From Pseudomonadota bacterium (GTDB lineage Bacteria > Pseudomonadota > Gammaproteobacteria > Burkholderiales > Rhodocyclaceae), in assembly GCA_018240785.1 (NCBI GenBank), contig JAFEFC010000004.1, positions 27,003-91,002 on the forward strand: a stretch of 64,000 bases of DNA, given 5' to 3'. Positions 39,962-49,361 of this stretch are shown in pieces (positions within the stretch are counted from its first letter, which is position 1; every line of letters begins with the position of its first letter). The translations under genes were made by a program, and so were the position numbers. Under the pieces are notes generated by a model. That model had not been told where the DNA came from. It saw only the letters and a program-made list of their open reading frames with translations, and searched no databases.

Positions 39962-42631
39962 ATGAAATCAGCCGAAATCCGCGATGCCTTCCTCAAGTTC
40001 TTCGAATCCAAAGGCCACCAGATCGTGGCCTCCAGCTCGCTCGTGCCGCACGAGGATCCGACGCTGCTGTTCACCAATGCCGGCATGAACCAGTTCAAGG
40101 ACGTCTTCCTCGGCTTCGACAAGCGTCCCTACACCCGCGCCACCACTTCGCAGAAGTGCGTGCGCGCCGGCGGCAAGCACAATGACCTCGAGAACGTCGG
40201 CTACACCGCGCGCCACCACACCTTCTTCGAGATGCTCGGCAACTTCAGCTTCGGCGATTACTTCAAGCGCGACGCCATCTCTTACGCGTGGGAACTGCTC
40301 ACCGAGGTCTTCAAGCTGCCCAAGGACAAGCTGTGGGTCACCGTGTATGCGGAAGACGACGAGGCCTACGACATCTGGACCAAGGAAGTCGGCGTGCCCG
40401 CCGAGCGCGTGATCCGCATCGGCGACAACAAGGGCGCGCGCTACGCGTCCGACAACTTCTGGATGATGGGGGACACCGGCCCCTGCGGCCCCTGCACGGA
40501 AATTTTCTACGATCATGGTGAGCACATCTGGGGCGGCCCTCCGGGATCGCCCGAGGAGGACGGCGACCGCTACATCGAGATCTGGAACAACGTGTTCATG
40601 CAGTTCAACCGCGACGAGCAGGGCGTGATGCATCCGCTGCCCAAGCCCTCGGTCGACACCGGCATGGGCCTGGAGCGCATCTCGGCGGTGCTGCAGGGCG
40701 TGCATGCCAACTACGAGATCGACGTGTTCCAGGCGCTGATCAAGGCCGCTGCGCGTGAGACTTCCGGGGGCGACATGGACTCGCCGTCGCTGAAGGTCCT
40801 GGCCGACCACATCCGCGCCTGCTCCTTCCTGATCGCCGACGGCGTGATCCCGGGCAATGAAGGGCGCGGCTACGTGCTGCGCCGCATCATCCGCCGCGCC
40901 ATCCGCCACGGCTACAAGCTGGGCGCGCGCGCGGCCTTCTTCCACAAGCTGGTGCCTGACCTGGTCGCCGAGATGGGTGCCGCCTATCCGGAGCTGAAGG
41001 AAGGCGAGCGCCGCATCACGGACGTGCTGCGCCAGGAGGAAGAGCGCTTCTTCGCCACCATCGAGAACGGCATGGCCATTCTTGAAGCCGAACTTGAGGT
41101 GCTCGAAAATGCTCACGTAGGGGAGGCCAGTGGATTTTCTTCGACAAAGTTTGGGACGCCTACAGCCGTCGTTTTCAGTGGCGACACCGCGTTCAAGCTC
41201 CACGACACCTTCGGCTTCCCGCTCGACCTCACCGCCGACGTCTGCCGCGAGCGCGGCGTGACGGTGGATGCGCCCGCCTTTGACGCCGCGATGGCGCGGC
41301 AGAAGGAGCAGGCGCGCGCCGCCGGCAAGTTCAGGATGGCCGCCAACCTCGAATACGAGGGGCCGGAAACCGTCTTCCATGGCTACGAGCTGCTCGAGGA
41401 GAAGGGCAACATCCTCGCGCTGTACAAGGACGGCACGCCGGTCAATGAACTGCTCGAGGGCGAGATGGGCGTGGTGGTGCTCGATCACACGCCGTTCTAT
41501 GCCGAGTCCGGCGGCCAGGTCGGCGACCGTGGCGAGCTGCGCGGCGCGGCCGGCATCTTCGGCGTCGAGGACACGCAGAAGATCCAGGCCGCGGTGTTCG
41601 GCCACCACGGCGTGGTGCGCACCGGAAGACTGGCGGTGGGGCAGGGCGTCGCCGCCCGCGTCGACGTCGCTGCGCGCGCCGCCACCGCGCGCAACCACTC
41701 GGTTACCCACCTGATGCACAAGGCGCTGCGCGAGGTGCTAGGTACCCACGTGCTGCAGAAGGGTTCGCTGGTCGATCCCGACAAGACGCGCTTCGACTTC
41801 GCCCACACGGCGCCGATGAGCGCCGAGGAGATCCGCGAGGTCGAGGAGATCGTCAACCGCGAGATCCTCGCCAACACCGACACCAAGGCCGAGTTGATGG
41901 GGCTGGAGGCGGCGCAGAAGACCGGCGCGATGATGCTGTTCGGCGAGAAGTACGGCGACGAGGTGCGCGTGCTGTCGATCGGCAGCACCCGCGAGCTGTG
42001 TGGCGGCACGCACGTCGGGCGCACCGGCGACATCGGCCTGTTCAAGATCGTGTCCGAAGGCGGCGTCGCGGCGGGCATTCGCCGCGTCGAAGCCGTCACC
42101 GGCGAGAATGCGCTGCGCTACGCGCAGGAGCAGGAGCGCCGCGTGCAGGGCATGTCCGCGCTGCTGAAGGTGCAGCCCGACGAGGTGTCCGAGCGCGTCG
42201 CCGGCATCCTCGACAACGTGCGCGCGCTGGAGAAGGAACTCGCACGCCTGAAGAGCAAGCTCGCCTCCAGCCAGGGTGACGACCTCGCCAATCAGGCGGC
42301 CGAGGTCAAGGGCATCAAGGTGCTCGCCGCGGTGCTGGATGGCGCAGACGTGCCGACCCTGCGCGAAACCATGGACAAGCTGAAGGACAAGCTGAAATCC
42401 GCGGCCATCGTGCTGGCCGCGGTGGCCGACGGCAAGGTCAGCCTGATCGCCGGCGTCACCGCCGACCAGACCGGCAAGGTGAAGGCCGGAGAACTGGTCA
42501 ACTTCGTCGCCCAGCAGGTCGGCGGCAAGGGCGGCGGCCGTCCCGACATGGCCCAGGCCGGCGGCACCCAGCCGGAGAACCTGCCGGCGGCGCTGGCCGC
42601 GGTGAAGGACTGGGTGGCCGGGAAGCTTTAA
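39962..42631 (+). CDS. alaS: Alanyl-tRNA synthetase
   Basis: AlaRS charges tRNA(Ala) and edits mischarged serine and glycine. The 889-residue protein has the class II catalytic core in the first 240 residues ([44 protein letters not shown]). The editing domain follows with the zinc motif [12 protein letters not shown] (about residue 580) and [14 protein letters not shown] (about 680), then the C-terminal coiled coil and DHHA1 domain. It is 13-14 residues longer than the E. coli enzyme. The excess lies between residues 373 and 408 ([20 protein letters not shown] and after) and has codons of lower GC than the rest. It starts one base after the PIN toxin gene. Confidence 0.97.
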   Translation: MKSAEIRDAFLKFFESKGHQIVASSSLVPHEDPTLLFTNAGMNQFKDVFLGFDKRPYTRATTSQKCVRAGGKHNDLENVGYTARHHTFFEMLGNFSFGDYFKRDAISYAWELLTEVFKLPKDKLWVTVYAEDDEAYDIWTKEVGVPAERVIRIGDNKGARYASDNFWMMGDTGPCGPCTEIFYDHGEHIWGGPPGSPEEDGDRYIEIWNNVFMQFNRDEQGVMHPLPKPSVDTGMGLERISAVLQGVHANYEIDVFQALIKAAARETSGGDMDSPSLKVLADHIRACSFLIADGVIPGNEGRGYVLRRIIRRAIRHGYKLGARAAFFHKLVPDLVAEMGAAYPELKEGERRITDVLRQEEERFFATIENGMAILEAELEVLENAHVGEASGFSSTKFGTPTAVVFSGDTAFKLHDTFGFPLDLTADVCRERGVTVDAPAFDAAMARQKEQARAAGKFRMAANLEYEGPETVFHGYELLEEKGNILALYKDGTPVNELLEGEMGVVVLDHTPFYAESGGQVGDRGELRGAAGIFGVEDTQKIQAAVFGHHGVVRTGRLAVGQGVAARVDVAARAATARNHSVTHLMHKALREVLGTHVLQKGSLVDPDKTRFDFAHTAPMSAEEIREVEEIVNREILANTDTKAELMGLEAAQKTGAMMLFGEKYGDEVRVLSIGSTRELCGGTHVGRTGDIGLFKIVSEGGVAAGIRRVEAVTGENALRYAQEQERRVQGMSALLKVQPDEVSERVAGILDNVRALEKELARLKSKLASSQGDDLANQAAEVKGIKVLAAVLDGADVPTLRETMDKLKDKLKSAAIVLAAVADGKVSLIAGVTADQTGKVKAGELVNFVAQQVGGKGGGRPDMAQAGGTQPENLPAALAAVKDWVAGKL

Positions 42632-42640
42632 GCCGGCGAG

Positions 42641-42676
42641 CCGGCAGCGGGCGGCGTCAGTGCCGCCCGCTGCCGG
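42641..42676 (+). terminator. Large GC-rich hairpin after alaS
   Basis: A perfect 15-pair stem (ccggcagcgggcggc at 42641-42655 with its complement at 42662-42676) closes a six-base loop, starting nine bases after the alaS stop. No T tract follows, so it may act as an mRNA 3'-end stabiliser or a terminator in a GC-rich genome. It also lies downstream of the convergent MFS gene. Confidence 0.65.
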
Positions 42677-42768
42677 AGGATGTCAGCCGCGACCCGCAGG
42701 TGCAGGCCGCCCGCCAGGTTCGGGCCAGGTCCGGCAGGATCGAAACAGGGGCTTGAGTGCCCTGTCCG

Positions 42769-43977
42769 CTATGCGGATGGCTGCCGCGATGGCGAGGCCG
42801 TGCCGCCGCGCCACAGCCAGATGGATGTGATCGCCAGCAGTACGCTGGCTGCTGCGCTGGCCAGGCTCAAGGCATCCCATCCGGCGATTCGTGCGTCGCC
42901 GATGAGCCGCACGAGCAGCGGTCCGGCGATCTGGCCCGCGGCAAAGCCGGTGGTCATGCGGGCCAGCAGCGGTGTCGGATTCCCGGGCATGCGCTCGCGG
43001 GCCAGTTGGAGGCCCGCCATGGTGGTGACCATGAACGTCCCGCCGACCAGAACCGCAGAGGCTGCAAGCACCCACAAGGCCTGCTGCAACAGCGGAAGCG
43101 CAGTCCCCACCGCCATCACGCCCTGCGCGATCGCCCAGACCTTCCGGCGTGACCAGCCATGCAGCCTGTGCGCGGCAAAGGCAACGGACAGCGCCGCCGC
43201 CGTGCCGAAGATGGGCCAGGTGAGCCCGAACACGAGAGGGTCGGACACCAGGTGCCGCGCCATCGTGGGCAGGAAGGTCGCGGGGACGATGTAGCCGAAG
43301 CCGAACGCGCTGTAGCAGAGCACCACACCAAGATTCCCGCTCGCGCCTGACGGCGCGGCCGGCCTTCGTGCGTCGACAGGGCCTGAAGGCGCCGAGGCGG
43401 CAGGCTGCCGCGGCAGACTCCGGATGACATGCACGGCGCCGACGATGGCGAGCAGCCCGAGCTCCATCCAGAGCAACACCGCGGCCTGTGCGCCTCCCAG
43501 CCACGTCATGAGACCCGTTGCGGCGATGCCCAGACCGACTCCCGTGTAGATCCATCCCCCCAGGGAGGTGGCGTTCCGACGCGCCAGTTCTGGCAGGCAC
43601 CAGCTACTGGCGCACACCAGCACCCAGGCGCTGAAGACGCCCGCGCTGCCCCGCAGGACCAGGCCCAGCCAGGGGACCGATACGTTTCCCCAGACCATCG
43701 CGAGGGTCGTCGCGGCGACACCGATCAGCCCGATCTGCAGGCCGTGCCGGGGGCTGCGCGCAAACCACGACGCGCTGAGCGCCCCGAGGAGGTAACCGAT
43801 GTAGTTCGCAGTCGCCCATTCCGTTCCGGTCACGGCATCGAGGCTGCCATTGCGCAGCATCAGCGGCATCATCGGTGTGAAGGCGAACCGGCCGATGCCC
43901 ATGGCGATGGCCAGCGCAATCAGGCCGATGAAGACGATCGACCTGGGCGGCAGCGACGATTCGGAGCGTGTGACCAT
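42769..43977 (-). CDS. MFS transporter, YbfB/YjiJ family
   Basis: This 402-residue inner-membrane protein has 12 predicted membrane helices. It begins with IGLIALAIAMGIGRFAFTPMMPLMLR, the hallmark of the YbfB/YjiJ group of major facilitator transporters. Other features are the loop motif YIGYLLGALSASWF and a central hydrophilic linker (residues about 195-220, rich in Pro and Ala). The substrate is unknown; related proteins are often next to biosynthetic or regulatory genes. It is divergent from the Cys/Met-metabolism enzyme with a 125-base spacer, which may mean shared control and export of a sulfur amino acid or related compound. Confidence 0.88.
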   Translation of the reverse strand: MVTRSESSLPPRSIVFIGLIALAIAMGIGRFAFTPMMPLMLRNGSLDAVTGTEWATANYIGYLLGALSASWFARSPRHGLQIGLIGVAATTLAMVWGNVSVPWLGLVLRGSAGVFSAWVLVCASSWCLPELARRNATSLGGWIYTGVGLGIAATGLMTWLGGAQAAVLLWMELGLLAIVGAVHVIRSLPRQPAASAPSGPVDARRPAAPSGASGNLGVVLCYSAFGFGYIVPATFLPTMARHLVSDPLVFGLTWPIFGTAAALSVAFAAHRLHGWSRRKVWAIAQGVMAVGTALPLLQQALWVLAASAVLVGGTFMVTTMAGLQLARERMPGNPTPLLARMTTGFAAGQIAGPLLVRLIGDARIAGWDALSLASAAASVLLAITSIWLWRGGTASPSRQPSA

Positions 43978-44102
43978 GTTGAACTTAGACTCCGATTGCT
44001 GTGGTGGCCGTACCGCGAGGCTGCGCTAACAGGTGTCGCCATCATGTCGACCCGGATGCGGGACAATGCCGTCACCGCGTCAAGCTGATGTAAGGTTAAC
44101 CA

Positions 44103-45347
44103 ATGAAACCATTATCCGACAACCGCGCGCTGCGCACCGACAACCTCCACTCCGACCGTCGCTTCGGCGTCGAGCACGGCGGAATCCACAAGCCGATCCA
44201 CACCTCGGTGCAGTACGCGTTCGACCGCGTCGAGGACCTGATCGGGGCCTTCCAGGGTACCTACAAGGGAGGCTACCAATACGCCCGTCAAGGCACGCCG
44301 ACAACGGCCGCCCTCGAAGCCAGGATCACCGCGCTGGAGGATGGCGTGGGCACGGTGTGCTTCGCCACCGGGATGGGCGCGATCGCAGCGACCTTCCTCA
44401 CGCTGCTGCGCGCGGGCGACCACCTCGTCGCGAGCCGGTACATGTTCGGCAACACCAACAGCCTCCTCGACACGATCGGCGGCCTGGGTGTCGCGGTCGA
44501 CAAGGTCGACGCCTGTTCGGTCGAGGCGGTCGCGGCAGCGATCCGGCCTGAAACGCGCATGGTCTTCGTCGAGACCATCGCCAATCCGCGGACCCAGGTC
44601 GCCGATCTCGCGGGCATCGGCCAGTTGTGCCGCGAGCGCGGGCTGATCTACGTGGTCGACAACACGATCACGTCGCCGGCGCTGTTTCGGCCGCGTACGG
44701 TCGATGCGAGCCTGGTGATCAACTCGCTGACGAAGACGATTGCCGGCCACGGCGAAGCGCTCGGCGGTGCCGTCACCGATACCGGACTGTTCGACTGGGC
44801 TCGCTACCCGAACATCTTTCCGGCCTATCGCAAGGGAGACTCCCAAGCCTGGGGTCTGCTGCAGATCCGCAAGAAAGGCTTGCGCGACATGGGCGCAACG
44901 CTTGCATCGGACCAGGCGCATCGCATCGGCATCGGCAGCGAGACTCTGGCGCTGCGCATGAAGCAGAGCTGCAGCACGGCTCTCGCGCTGGCGCGGTGGC
45001 TCGAACAGCATCCGAAGGTCGGCGCGGTGCATTACCCCTTCCTGCCCTCACACGCCCAGCATGAGCGCGCCACGACCCTCTTCACTGCCGGGTCGTGGCT
45101 GTTGAGCTTCGAACTGCGCGACCCTTCGTCCATGGTTGACGTGCTCAACCGCCTCAGCTTGCCGCTCAAGGCCACTGGCCTTGGCGACACGCGCACCCTG
45201 GTCATCCCGGTCGCACCGACCATCTTCTGGGAAGCGGGCCCGGCGGCGCGCGCCACGATGGGCATTGCCGAAGGCTTGATCCGCGTGTCGATCGGTCTCG
45301 AAGACGAAGCCGACCTGATCGCGGATTTCAACCGCGCCCTTGAGTGA
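44103..45347 (+). CDS. Cys/Met metabolism PLP-dependent enzyme, cystathionine gamma-synthase-like
   Basis: This 414-residue enzyme belongs to the trans-sulfuration family. The PLP lysine is in VINSLTKTIAGHGEALGGAV near residue 210. Supporting residues are the YARQGTPTTAALEARIT segment near 60, the FATGMGAIAA phosphate-binding loop near 88 and YVVDNTITSP near 185. The C-terminal VIPVAPTIFWEAGPAARATMGIAEGLIRVSIGLED is typical of the group (SxGxE near the end). Gamma-synthase, O-acetylhomoserine sulfhydrylase and gamma-lyase activities cannot be separated by eye. It is divergent from the MFS carrier. The ATG is preceded by aaggttaacca. Confidence 0.88.
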   Translation: MKPLSDNRALRTDNLHSDRRFGVEHGGIHKPIHTSVQYAFDRVEDLIGAFQGTYKGGYQYARQGTPTTAALEARITALEDGVGTVCFATGMGAIAATFLTLLRAGDHLVASRYMFGNTNSLLDTIGGLGVAVDKVDACSVEAVAAAIRPETRMVFVETIANPRTQVADLAGIGQLCRERGLIYVVDNTITSPALFRPRTVDASLVINSLTKTIAGHGEALGGAVTDTGLFDWARYPNIFPAYRKGDSQAWGLLQIRKKGLRDMGATLASDQAHRIGIGSETLALRMKQSCSTALALARWLEQHPKVGAVHYPFLPSHAQHERATTLFTAGSWLLSFELRDPSSMVDVLNRLSLPLKATGLGDTRTLVIPVAPTIFWEAGPAARATMGIAEGLIRVSIGLEDEADLIADFNRALE

Positions 45348-45558
45348 CGGGGTTTGCCTGGCTTCGATCGCTTGGTGCTCTTCCCGAATGATGCTTCGTC
45401 CATGAATCGCGCGAGGTGCGGCGTGCTCCGATGGGCGCAGCCGCCGCGGGCGGCCGGACATTGACGAGGGCGGCCGGCGGCAGATGCCGGCTCTCAGATC
45501 CGGTGTAAGCTCGCAGCCTTGCCTGTGGTCGAGACCAATCCACCTTCCAGGAGCCTCC

Positions 45559-45963
45559 ATGCGCCGACTGCTGCCTCTGCTCGCCTTTGTTCACCTGCCC
45601 GTCGCACTGGCAGCCAGCCCGCAGGACGTCACCCTGCCGTCGGGCGTCATCGTCCAAACCTACCGCGAAGGTGAGCGCGGTGCTTCGCCGACGCCAGCAG
45701 ACGTGGTGCGGGTGCATTACCAGGGCACGCTCGCCGACGGTCGGCAGTTCGACAGCTCCTACACCCGCGGGCAGCCGGCGGAGCTGCCGCTGGAGGCGCT
45801 GATCCCGTGCTGGAAGGAGGTGCTGCAGCGCATGAAGCCGGGTGGCGCGGTGCGCATCGTGTGTCCGCCCGAGACGGCCTATGGCAGCCGCGGCGTGGCG
45901 GGCAAGATCCCGCCCGACAGCACCCTCAGCTTCGTGATCGAGCTGCTCGAGGTGAAGCACTGA
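45559..45963 (+). CDS. FKBP-type peptidyl-prolyl cis-trans isomerase, exported
   Basis: This 134-residue protein has a signal peptide (MRRLLPLLAFVHLPVALAA) and one FKBP domain. Key residues are VVRVHYQGTLADGRQFDSSY near residue 52, PLEALIPCWKEVLQRMKPGG near residue 77 and PPETAYGSRGVAGKIPPDSTLSFVIELLEV at the C-terminus. The ligand-binding Val-Ile is replaced by a Leu-Ile pair (EALIPCW), a common variant. It probably assists folding in the periplasm. An aggag ribosome binding site lies six bases before the ATG. It converges with the thioesterase gene. Confidence 0.93.
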   Translation: MRRLLPLLAFVHLPVALAASPQDVTLPSGVIVQTYREGERGASPTPADVVRVHYQGTLADGRQFDSSYTRGQPAELPLEALIPCWKEVLQRMKPGGAVRIVCPPETAYGSRGVAGKIPPDSTLSFVIELLEVKH

Positions 45964-45971
45964 GCCGGGAG

Positions 45972-46050
45972 GGCGCCCCCTCGTCCGCATCGATCGGTGT
46001 GGCTTCCGGCAAGCTGCTGCGCGCGGATGTCCGTGCGCGGCGGGGGCGCC
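45972..46050. terminator. Inverted repeat between the FKBP and thioesterase genes
   Basis: ggcgccccc (45972-45980) and gggggcgcc (46042-46050) are exact nine-base complements bracketing the whole convergent spacer. With a loop of 61 bases it is not a classic terminator but could still pair in transcripts from either side. Confidence 0.35.
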
Positions 46051-46863
46051 TTACTTCGCCGGAATCGGGTGCTTGGTGCGGAGTTCGTCGATCGCGACGT
46101 AGGTGAGCTTGGCCTCGGTCACCTTCACCACCACCGGGTTCTCCGGATTGCGTCGCGCATAGACTTCGACCTCGACCGTCACCGAGGTCGTGCCCACGTG
46201 CACGATCTCGGCATAGAAGCTGACGACGTCGCCGACCGACACCGGCTGCTTGAAGACGAAGGAATCCACCGCCACGGTCGCCACCTTCGAGCGCGCCTGG
46301 CGGATGGCCGGCACGGCGCCGGCGATGTCCACCATGGACATGATCCAGCCGCCGAAGACGTCGCCGGCCGGATTGAGGTCGGCAGGGAAGGGCACCACCC
46401 TGAGCACGAGCTCCTTGTCCGAGGGTTCGGCGCAGCCTCCGGGGGCGCACGCCGGGTCGGCTTCGCCCACCAGCCGTTTGTTGCCCTCGCCATCCACCGC
46501 CACATAGGTCAGGCGCGCCTCGGTCACCTTGACGGTCACCGGGTCGGCCGGGTGGCGCTCGGCGAACACATGCACGTCCACCGTGATCGAAGAGCGGCCG
46601 ACCGAAGCCACCGTCGAGTAGAAGCTCACCACGTCGCCGACCGACACCGGCTGCTTGAACAGGAAGGAATTCACCGCGACCGTGACCACGCGCGAGCTCG
46701 CGCGTCGGATGGCCGGCATCGCCCCGGCGACGTCGACCATGGACATGATCCAGCCGCCGAACACGTCGCCGGCCGGATTCAGGTCGGCCGGCATCGGCAT
46801 CACGCGCAGGGCGAGGTGTTCGTCCGATGGAATCTCGGTCACTGCGATCGGGTGGTCGGCCAT
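46051..46863 (-). CDS. Acyl-CoA thioesterase with two tandem hotdog domains
   Basis: This 270-residue protein consists of two near-identical YciA-like hotdog domains of exactly 135 residues each, so it is an in-frame gene duplication. Both halves read PADLNPAGDVFGGWIMSMVD and FKQPVSVGDVVSFY, which hold the active-site Asn/Asp and CoA-binding residues. The repeat is visible in DNA with an offset of 405 bases. YciA enzymes hydrolyse acyl-CoA esters and normally form hexamers from single domains. It lies downstream of the old yellow enzyme gene on the same strand, after an 88-base gap, at the end of the NemR-like cluster. The start MADHPIAV has ggaga upstream. Confidence 0.9.
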   Translation of the reverse strand: MADHPIAVTEIPSDEHLALRVMPMPADLNPAGDVFGGWIMSMVDVAGAMPAIRRASSRVVTVAVNSFLFKQPVSVGDVVSFYSTVASVGRSSITVDVHVFAERHPADPVTVKVTEARLTYVAVDGEGNKRLVGEADPACAPGGCAEPSDKELVLRVVPFPADLNPAGDVFGGWIMSMVDIAGAVPAIRQARSKVATVAVDSFVFKQPVSVGDVVSFYAEIVHVGTTSVTVEVEVYARRNPENPVVVKVTEAKLTYVAIDELRTKHPIPAK

Positions 46864-46951
46864 GAATTTCTCCTGTGCGGGGTCGTCTCGACGCCAGGGC
46901 CGATCATGCCAAGAAACGCTCCTGCGATGTTGGAATGCCGCGCGTGCAGGC

Positions 46952-48049
46952 TCAGCCCGCCGCGTAGCGCTCCAGCCAGTGCGCATAGGGCGCAGGGAGC
47001 ACCCAGGACGGGCGTTCGATGCCCAGCGTGCGCGCGGCGTGGTACGTCCAGTGCGGGTTGGCGAGGTGGGCGCGGCCGACCATCACCAGGTCGAGCTCGC
47101 CGTTGCGCACGGTAGCGTCGGCCAGTTGCGGCGTGTCGATACCCCAGGCCGAGGCCACCGGGATGCCGGCCTCATTGCGCACGCGGCCGGCGATCGGCGC
47201 GAGGAAGGCGGGCGCCCAGGGCACCTGGGCGGTCGGCGTGGAGAAGCCGACGCTGACGCTGAGCAGATCCAGGCCCCGCTGCTTGAACTTGTGCGCGAGC
47301 TCGATGGACTCGGCCAGCGTCTGCTCGTCGCGGCCGTCGAACTCGATGACGCCGAAGCGCGCGGTCAGCGGCAGGCGCTCGGGCCACACTTCGCGCACTG
47401 CCGCCAGCGTCTCGAGCAGGAAGCGGCTGCGGTTCTCGAAACTGCCGCCGTAGGCGTCGGTGCGCTGGTTGGCGTGGACCGAGAAGAAGCTCTGGCCGAG
47501 GTAGCCGTGGGCGAAGTGCAGTTCCAGCCACTCGAAGCCGGCGTCGCGCGCACGACGCGCCGCGGCGACGAAATCCGCACGTACGCGGGCGATGTCGTCC
47601 ATCGTCATGGCGCGCGGCACCCTGGGCAGGTGCGCACCGAAGGCGACGGCCGAGGGCGAGATCGTCGGCCAGCCGCGCGGATCGTCCGCGGCGATGTGAT
47701 CGTCACCTTCCCACGGGCGGTTGGCGCTCGCCTTGCGGCCGGCGTGGCCGATCTGGATGCCGGGCACCGCGCCGGCGGCCTTGATCGACGCGGCGATGGG
47801 CGCCAGCGCCTCGGCCTGCGCGTCGTTCCACAAGCCCAGGCAGGCCGGCGTGATGCGGCCTTCGGGCGACACCGCGGTCGCCTCCACGATCACCAGGCCG
47901 GCGCCGCCGCGGCCGAGGCTGGCGAGATGCACGCGGTGCCAGTCGTTGGCGACGCCGTCGGTCGCCATGTACTGGCACATCGGCGGCACCGCGATGCGGT
48001 TGCGCAGGGTCACATCCTTGAGTTTGAACGGTTCGAACAGCGAAGACAT
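46952..48049 (-). CDS. NADH:flavin oxidoreductase, old yellow enzyme family (YqjM/NemA-like)
   Basis: This 365-residue FMN enzyme reduces activated C=C bonds in electrophiles such as enones, maleimides and nitro compounds. It begins SLFEPFKLKDVTLRNRIAVPPMCQYMA, with the YqjM-type cysteine near residue 26. The catalytic histidine pair is in QIGHAGRKAS... and ELHFAHGYLGQSFFS near residue 180, followed by NQRTDAYGGSFENRSRFLLE and the C-terminal LVMVGRAHLANPHW. It lies 59 bases downstream of the YqhD-like gene on the same strand, in a group controlled by a NemR-like repressor, which fits a role in electrophile detoxification. Confidence 0.93.
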   Translation of the reverse strand: MSSLFEPFKLKDVTLRNRIAVPPMCQYMATDGVANDWHRVHLASLGRGGAGLVIVEATAVSPEGRITPACLGLWNDAQAEALAPIAASIKAAGAVPGIQIGHAGRKASANRPWEGDDHIAADDPRGWPTISPSAVAFGAHLPRVPRAMTMDDIARVRADFVAAARRARDAGFEWLELHFAHGYLGQSFFSVHANQRTDAYGGSFENRSRFLLETLAAVREVWPERLPLTARFGVIEFDGRDEQTLAESIELAHKFKQRGLDLLSVSVGFSTPTAQVPWAPAFLAPIAGRVRNEAGIPVASAWGIDTPQLADATVRNGELDLVMVGRAHLANPHWTYHAARTLGIERPSWVLPAPYAHWLERYAAG

Positions 48050-48108
48050 GGGTTCGGTTTCCTTGAGGTGAATCGGGGGCGATGGAGCGTGGGCGAGTCG
48101 GTTGCGGC

Positions 48109-49266
48109 TCACAGGCAGGCTTCGAGCACGCGGCGGCTCAGGGCGAGGTCCATGTCCTGGCGTTCGCCCAGCGCGGTCATGCCGTGGGCTTCGAGCTGGG
48201 CGAGCAGGCGCGGCACCGCCTCGGCACCGATGGCGTAGTCGGCGAAGCGCGTCTTGACGCCGAGCGACTCGAAGAAGGTCCGCGTCTGCGCGATGGCGGT
48301 GTCGATGCGCTCATCGGCGCCGCCCGAATGGATGTTCCACACGCGCGCCGCGTACTGCAGCAGCTTGTCGCGCTTGGCCTCGCGGCGCAGGTCCATCATC
48401 GCCGGCAGCACGATCGCCAGCGTCTGAGCATGGTCCAGGCCGTACAGCGCGGTGATCTCGTGTCCCAGCATGTGCGTCGCCCAGTCCTGCGGCACGCCGG
48501 CGCCGATCAGGCCGTTCAGCGCCTGGGTGGCGGTCCACATCAGGTTGGCGCGTACGTCGTAGTCCTGCGGGCTGGCCAGCGCGCGCGGCCCGATCTCGAT
48601 CAGCGTCTGCAGCAGCGCTTCGGCGTAGCGGTCCTGCACCGGCGCGTTGGCGGGGTAGGTCAGGTATTGCTCCATGACGTGGATGAAGGCGTCCACCACG
48701 CCGTTGGCGACCTGGCGCGGCGGCAGCGAGTAGGTCTTCACCGGATCGAGAACCGAGAACACCGGGAACACGAGCTCGCTCGAGAATGCGAGCTTGGCCT
48801 GCAGCGACTTGCGGCTGATGACCGAGAAGCAGTTCATCTCCGACCCGGTCGCCGGCAGCGTGAGCACGCAGCCCATCGGCAGGGCACGGCTGACGACGCT
48901 GCCGCCCTGTTCCAGGATCTGCCACGGATCGCCATCGTACGGCGCAGCGGCGGCGACGAACTTGGTGCCGTCGATGACCGAGCCGCCACCGACCGCGAGC
49001 AGGAAGTCGAGCTGCTCGCTGCGGATCAGCGCCACCGCCTGGATCAGCGTCTCGTAGCTGGGGTTGGGCTCGATGCCGCCGAAGCGGCGTACCGTGCGCT
49101 GGCCCAGCGCGGCCTCGACTTCGGCCAGGGTGCCGTTGCGCTCGGCGCTGCCGCCGCCGTAGAGCACCAGTACGCGTGCATCGGCGGGCACCAGTTCGTC
49201 GAGGCGCGTGATGCTGCCCTGGCCGAAGACGATGCGGGTGGGGTTGTAATAGTCGAAGTTCTGCAT
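48109..49266 (-). CDS. Iron-containing alcohol dehydrogenase, YqhD-like aldehyde reductase
   Basis: This 385-residue enzyme belongs to the group III metal-dependent dehydrogenases and resembles YqhD, the NADPH-dependent reductase of short toxic aldehydes such as methylglyoxal and acrolein. The N-terminus FDYYNPTRIVFGQGSI and LLAVGGGSVIDGTKF (nucleotide site, near residue 92) are characteristic. The metal ligands are an Asp in NGVVDAFIHVMEQYL (about residue 193) and histidines in HMLGHEITALYGLDHAQTLAI (about 265-280). A NemR-type operator stands 46 bases upstream of its ATG, so it should be induced with the regulator by electrophiles. Confidence 0.93.
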   Translation of the reverse strand: MQNFDYYNPTRIVFGQGSITRLDELVPADARVLVLYGGGSAERNGTLAEVEAALGQRTVRRFGGIEPNPSYETLIQAVALIRSEQLDFLLAVGGGSVIDGTKFVAAAAPYDGDPWQILEQGGSVVSRALPMGCVLTLPATGSEMNCFSVISRKSLQAKLAFSSELVFPVFSVLDPVKTYSLPPRQVANGVVDAFIHVMEQYLTYPANAPVQDRYAEALLQTLIEIGPRALASPQDYDVRANLMWTATQALNGLIGAGVPQDWATHMLGHEITALYGLDHAQTLAIVLPAMMDLRREAKRDKLLQYAARVWNIHSGGADERIDTAIAQTRTFFESLGVKTRFADYAIGAEAVPRLLAQLEAHGMTALGERQDMDLALSRRVLEACL

Positions 49267-49311
49267 TGCGGACTCCTTTGCCGCGGCGTGTGCGGCCTTG
49301 GATGATAAGAA

Positions 49312-49328
49312 TTAGACTGGTCGTCTAA
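49312..49328. promoter_or_regulatory. NemR-like operator upstream of the YqhD-like gene
   Basis: TTAGAC-tggtc-GTCTAA is a perfect six-base inverted repeat around five bases, 46 bases before the start codon of the reductase gene. It matches the copy before the regulator gene at 14 of 17 positions and resembles the E. coli NemR box (TAGACC-N4-GGTCTA). Confidence 0.8.
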
Positions 49329-49361
49329 TCGTCGGGCAAAATTTTGACAACGGCAGGTCGA

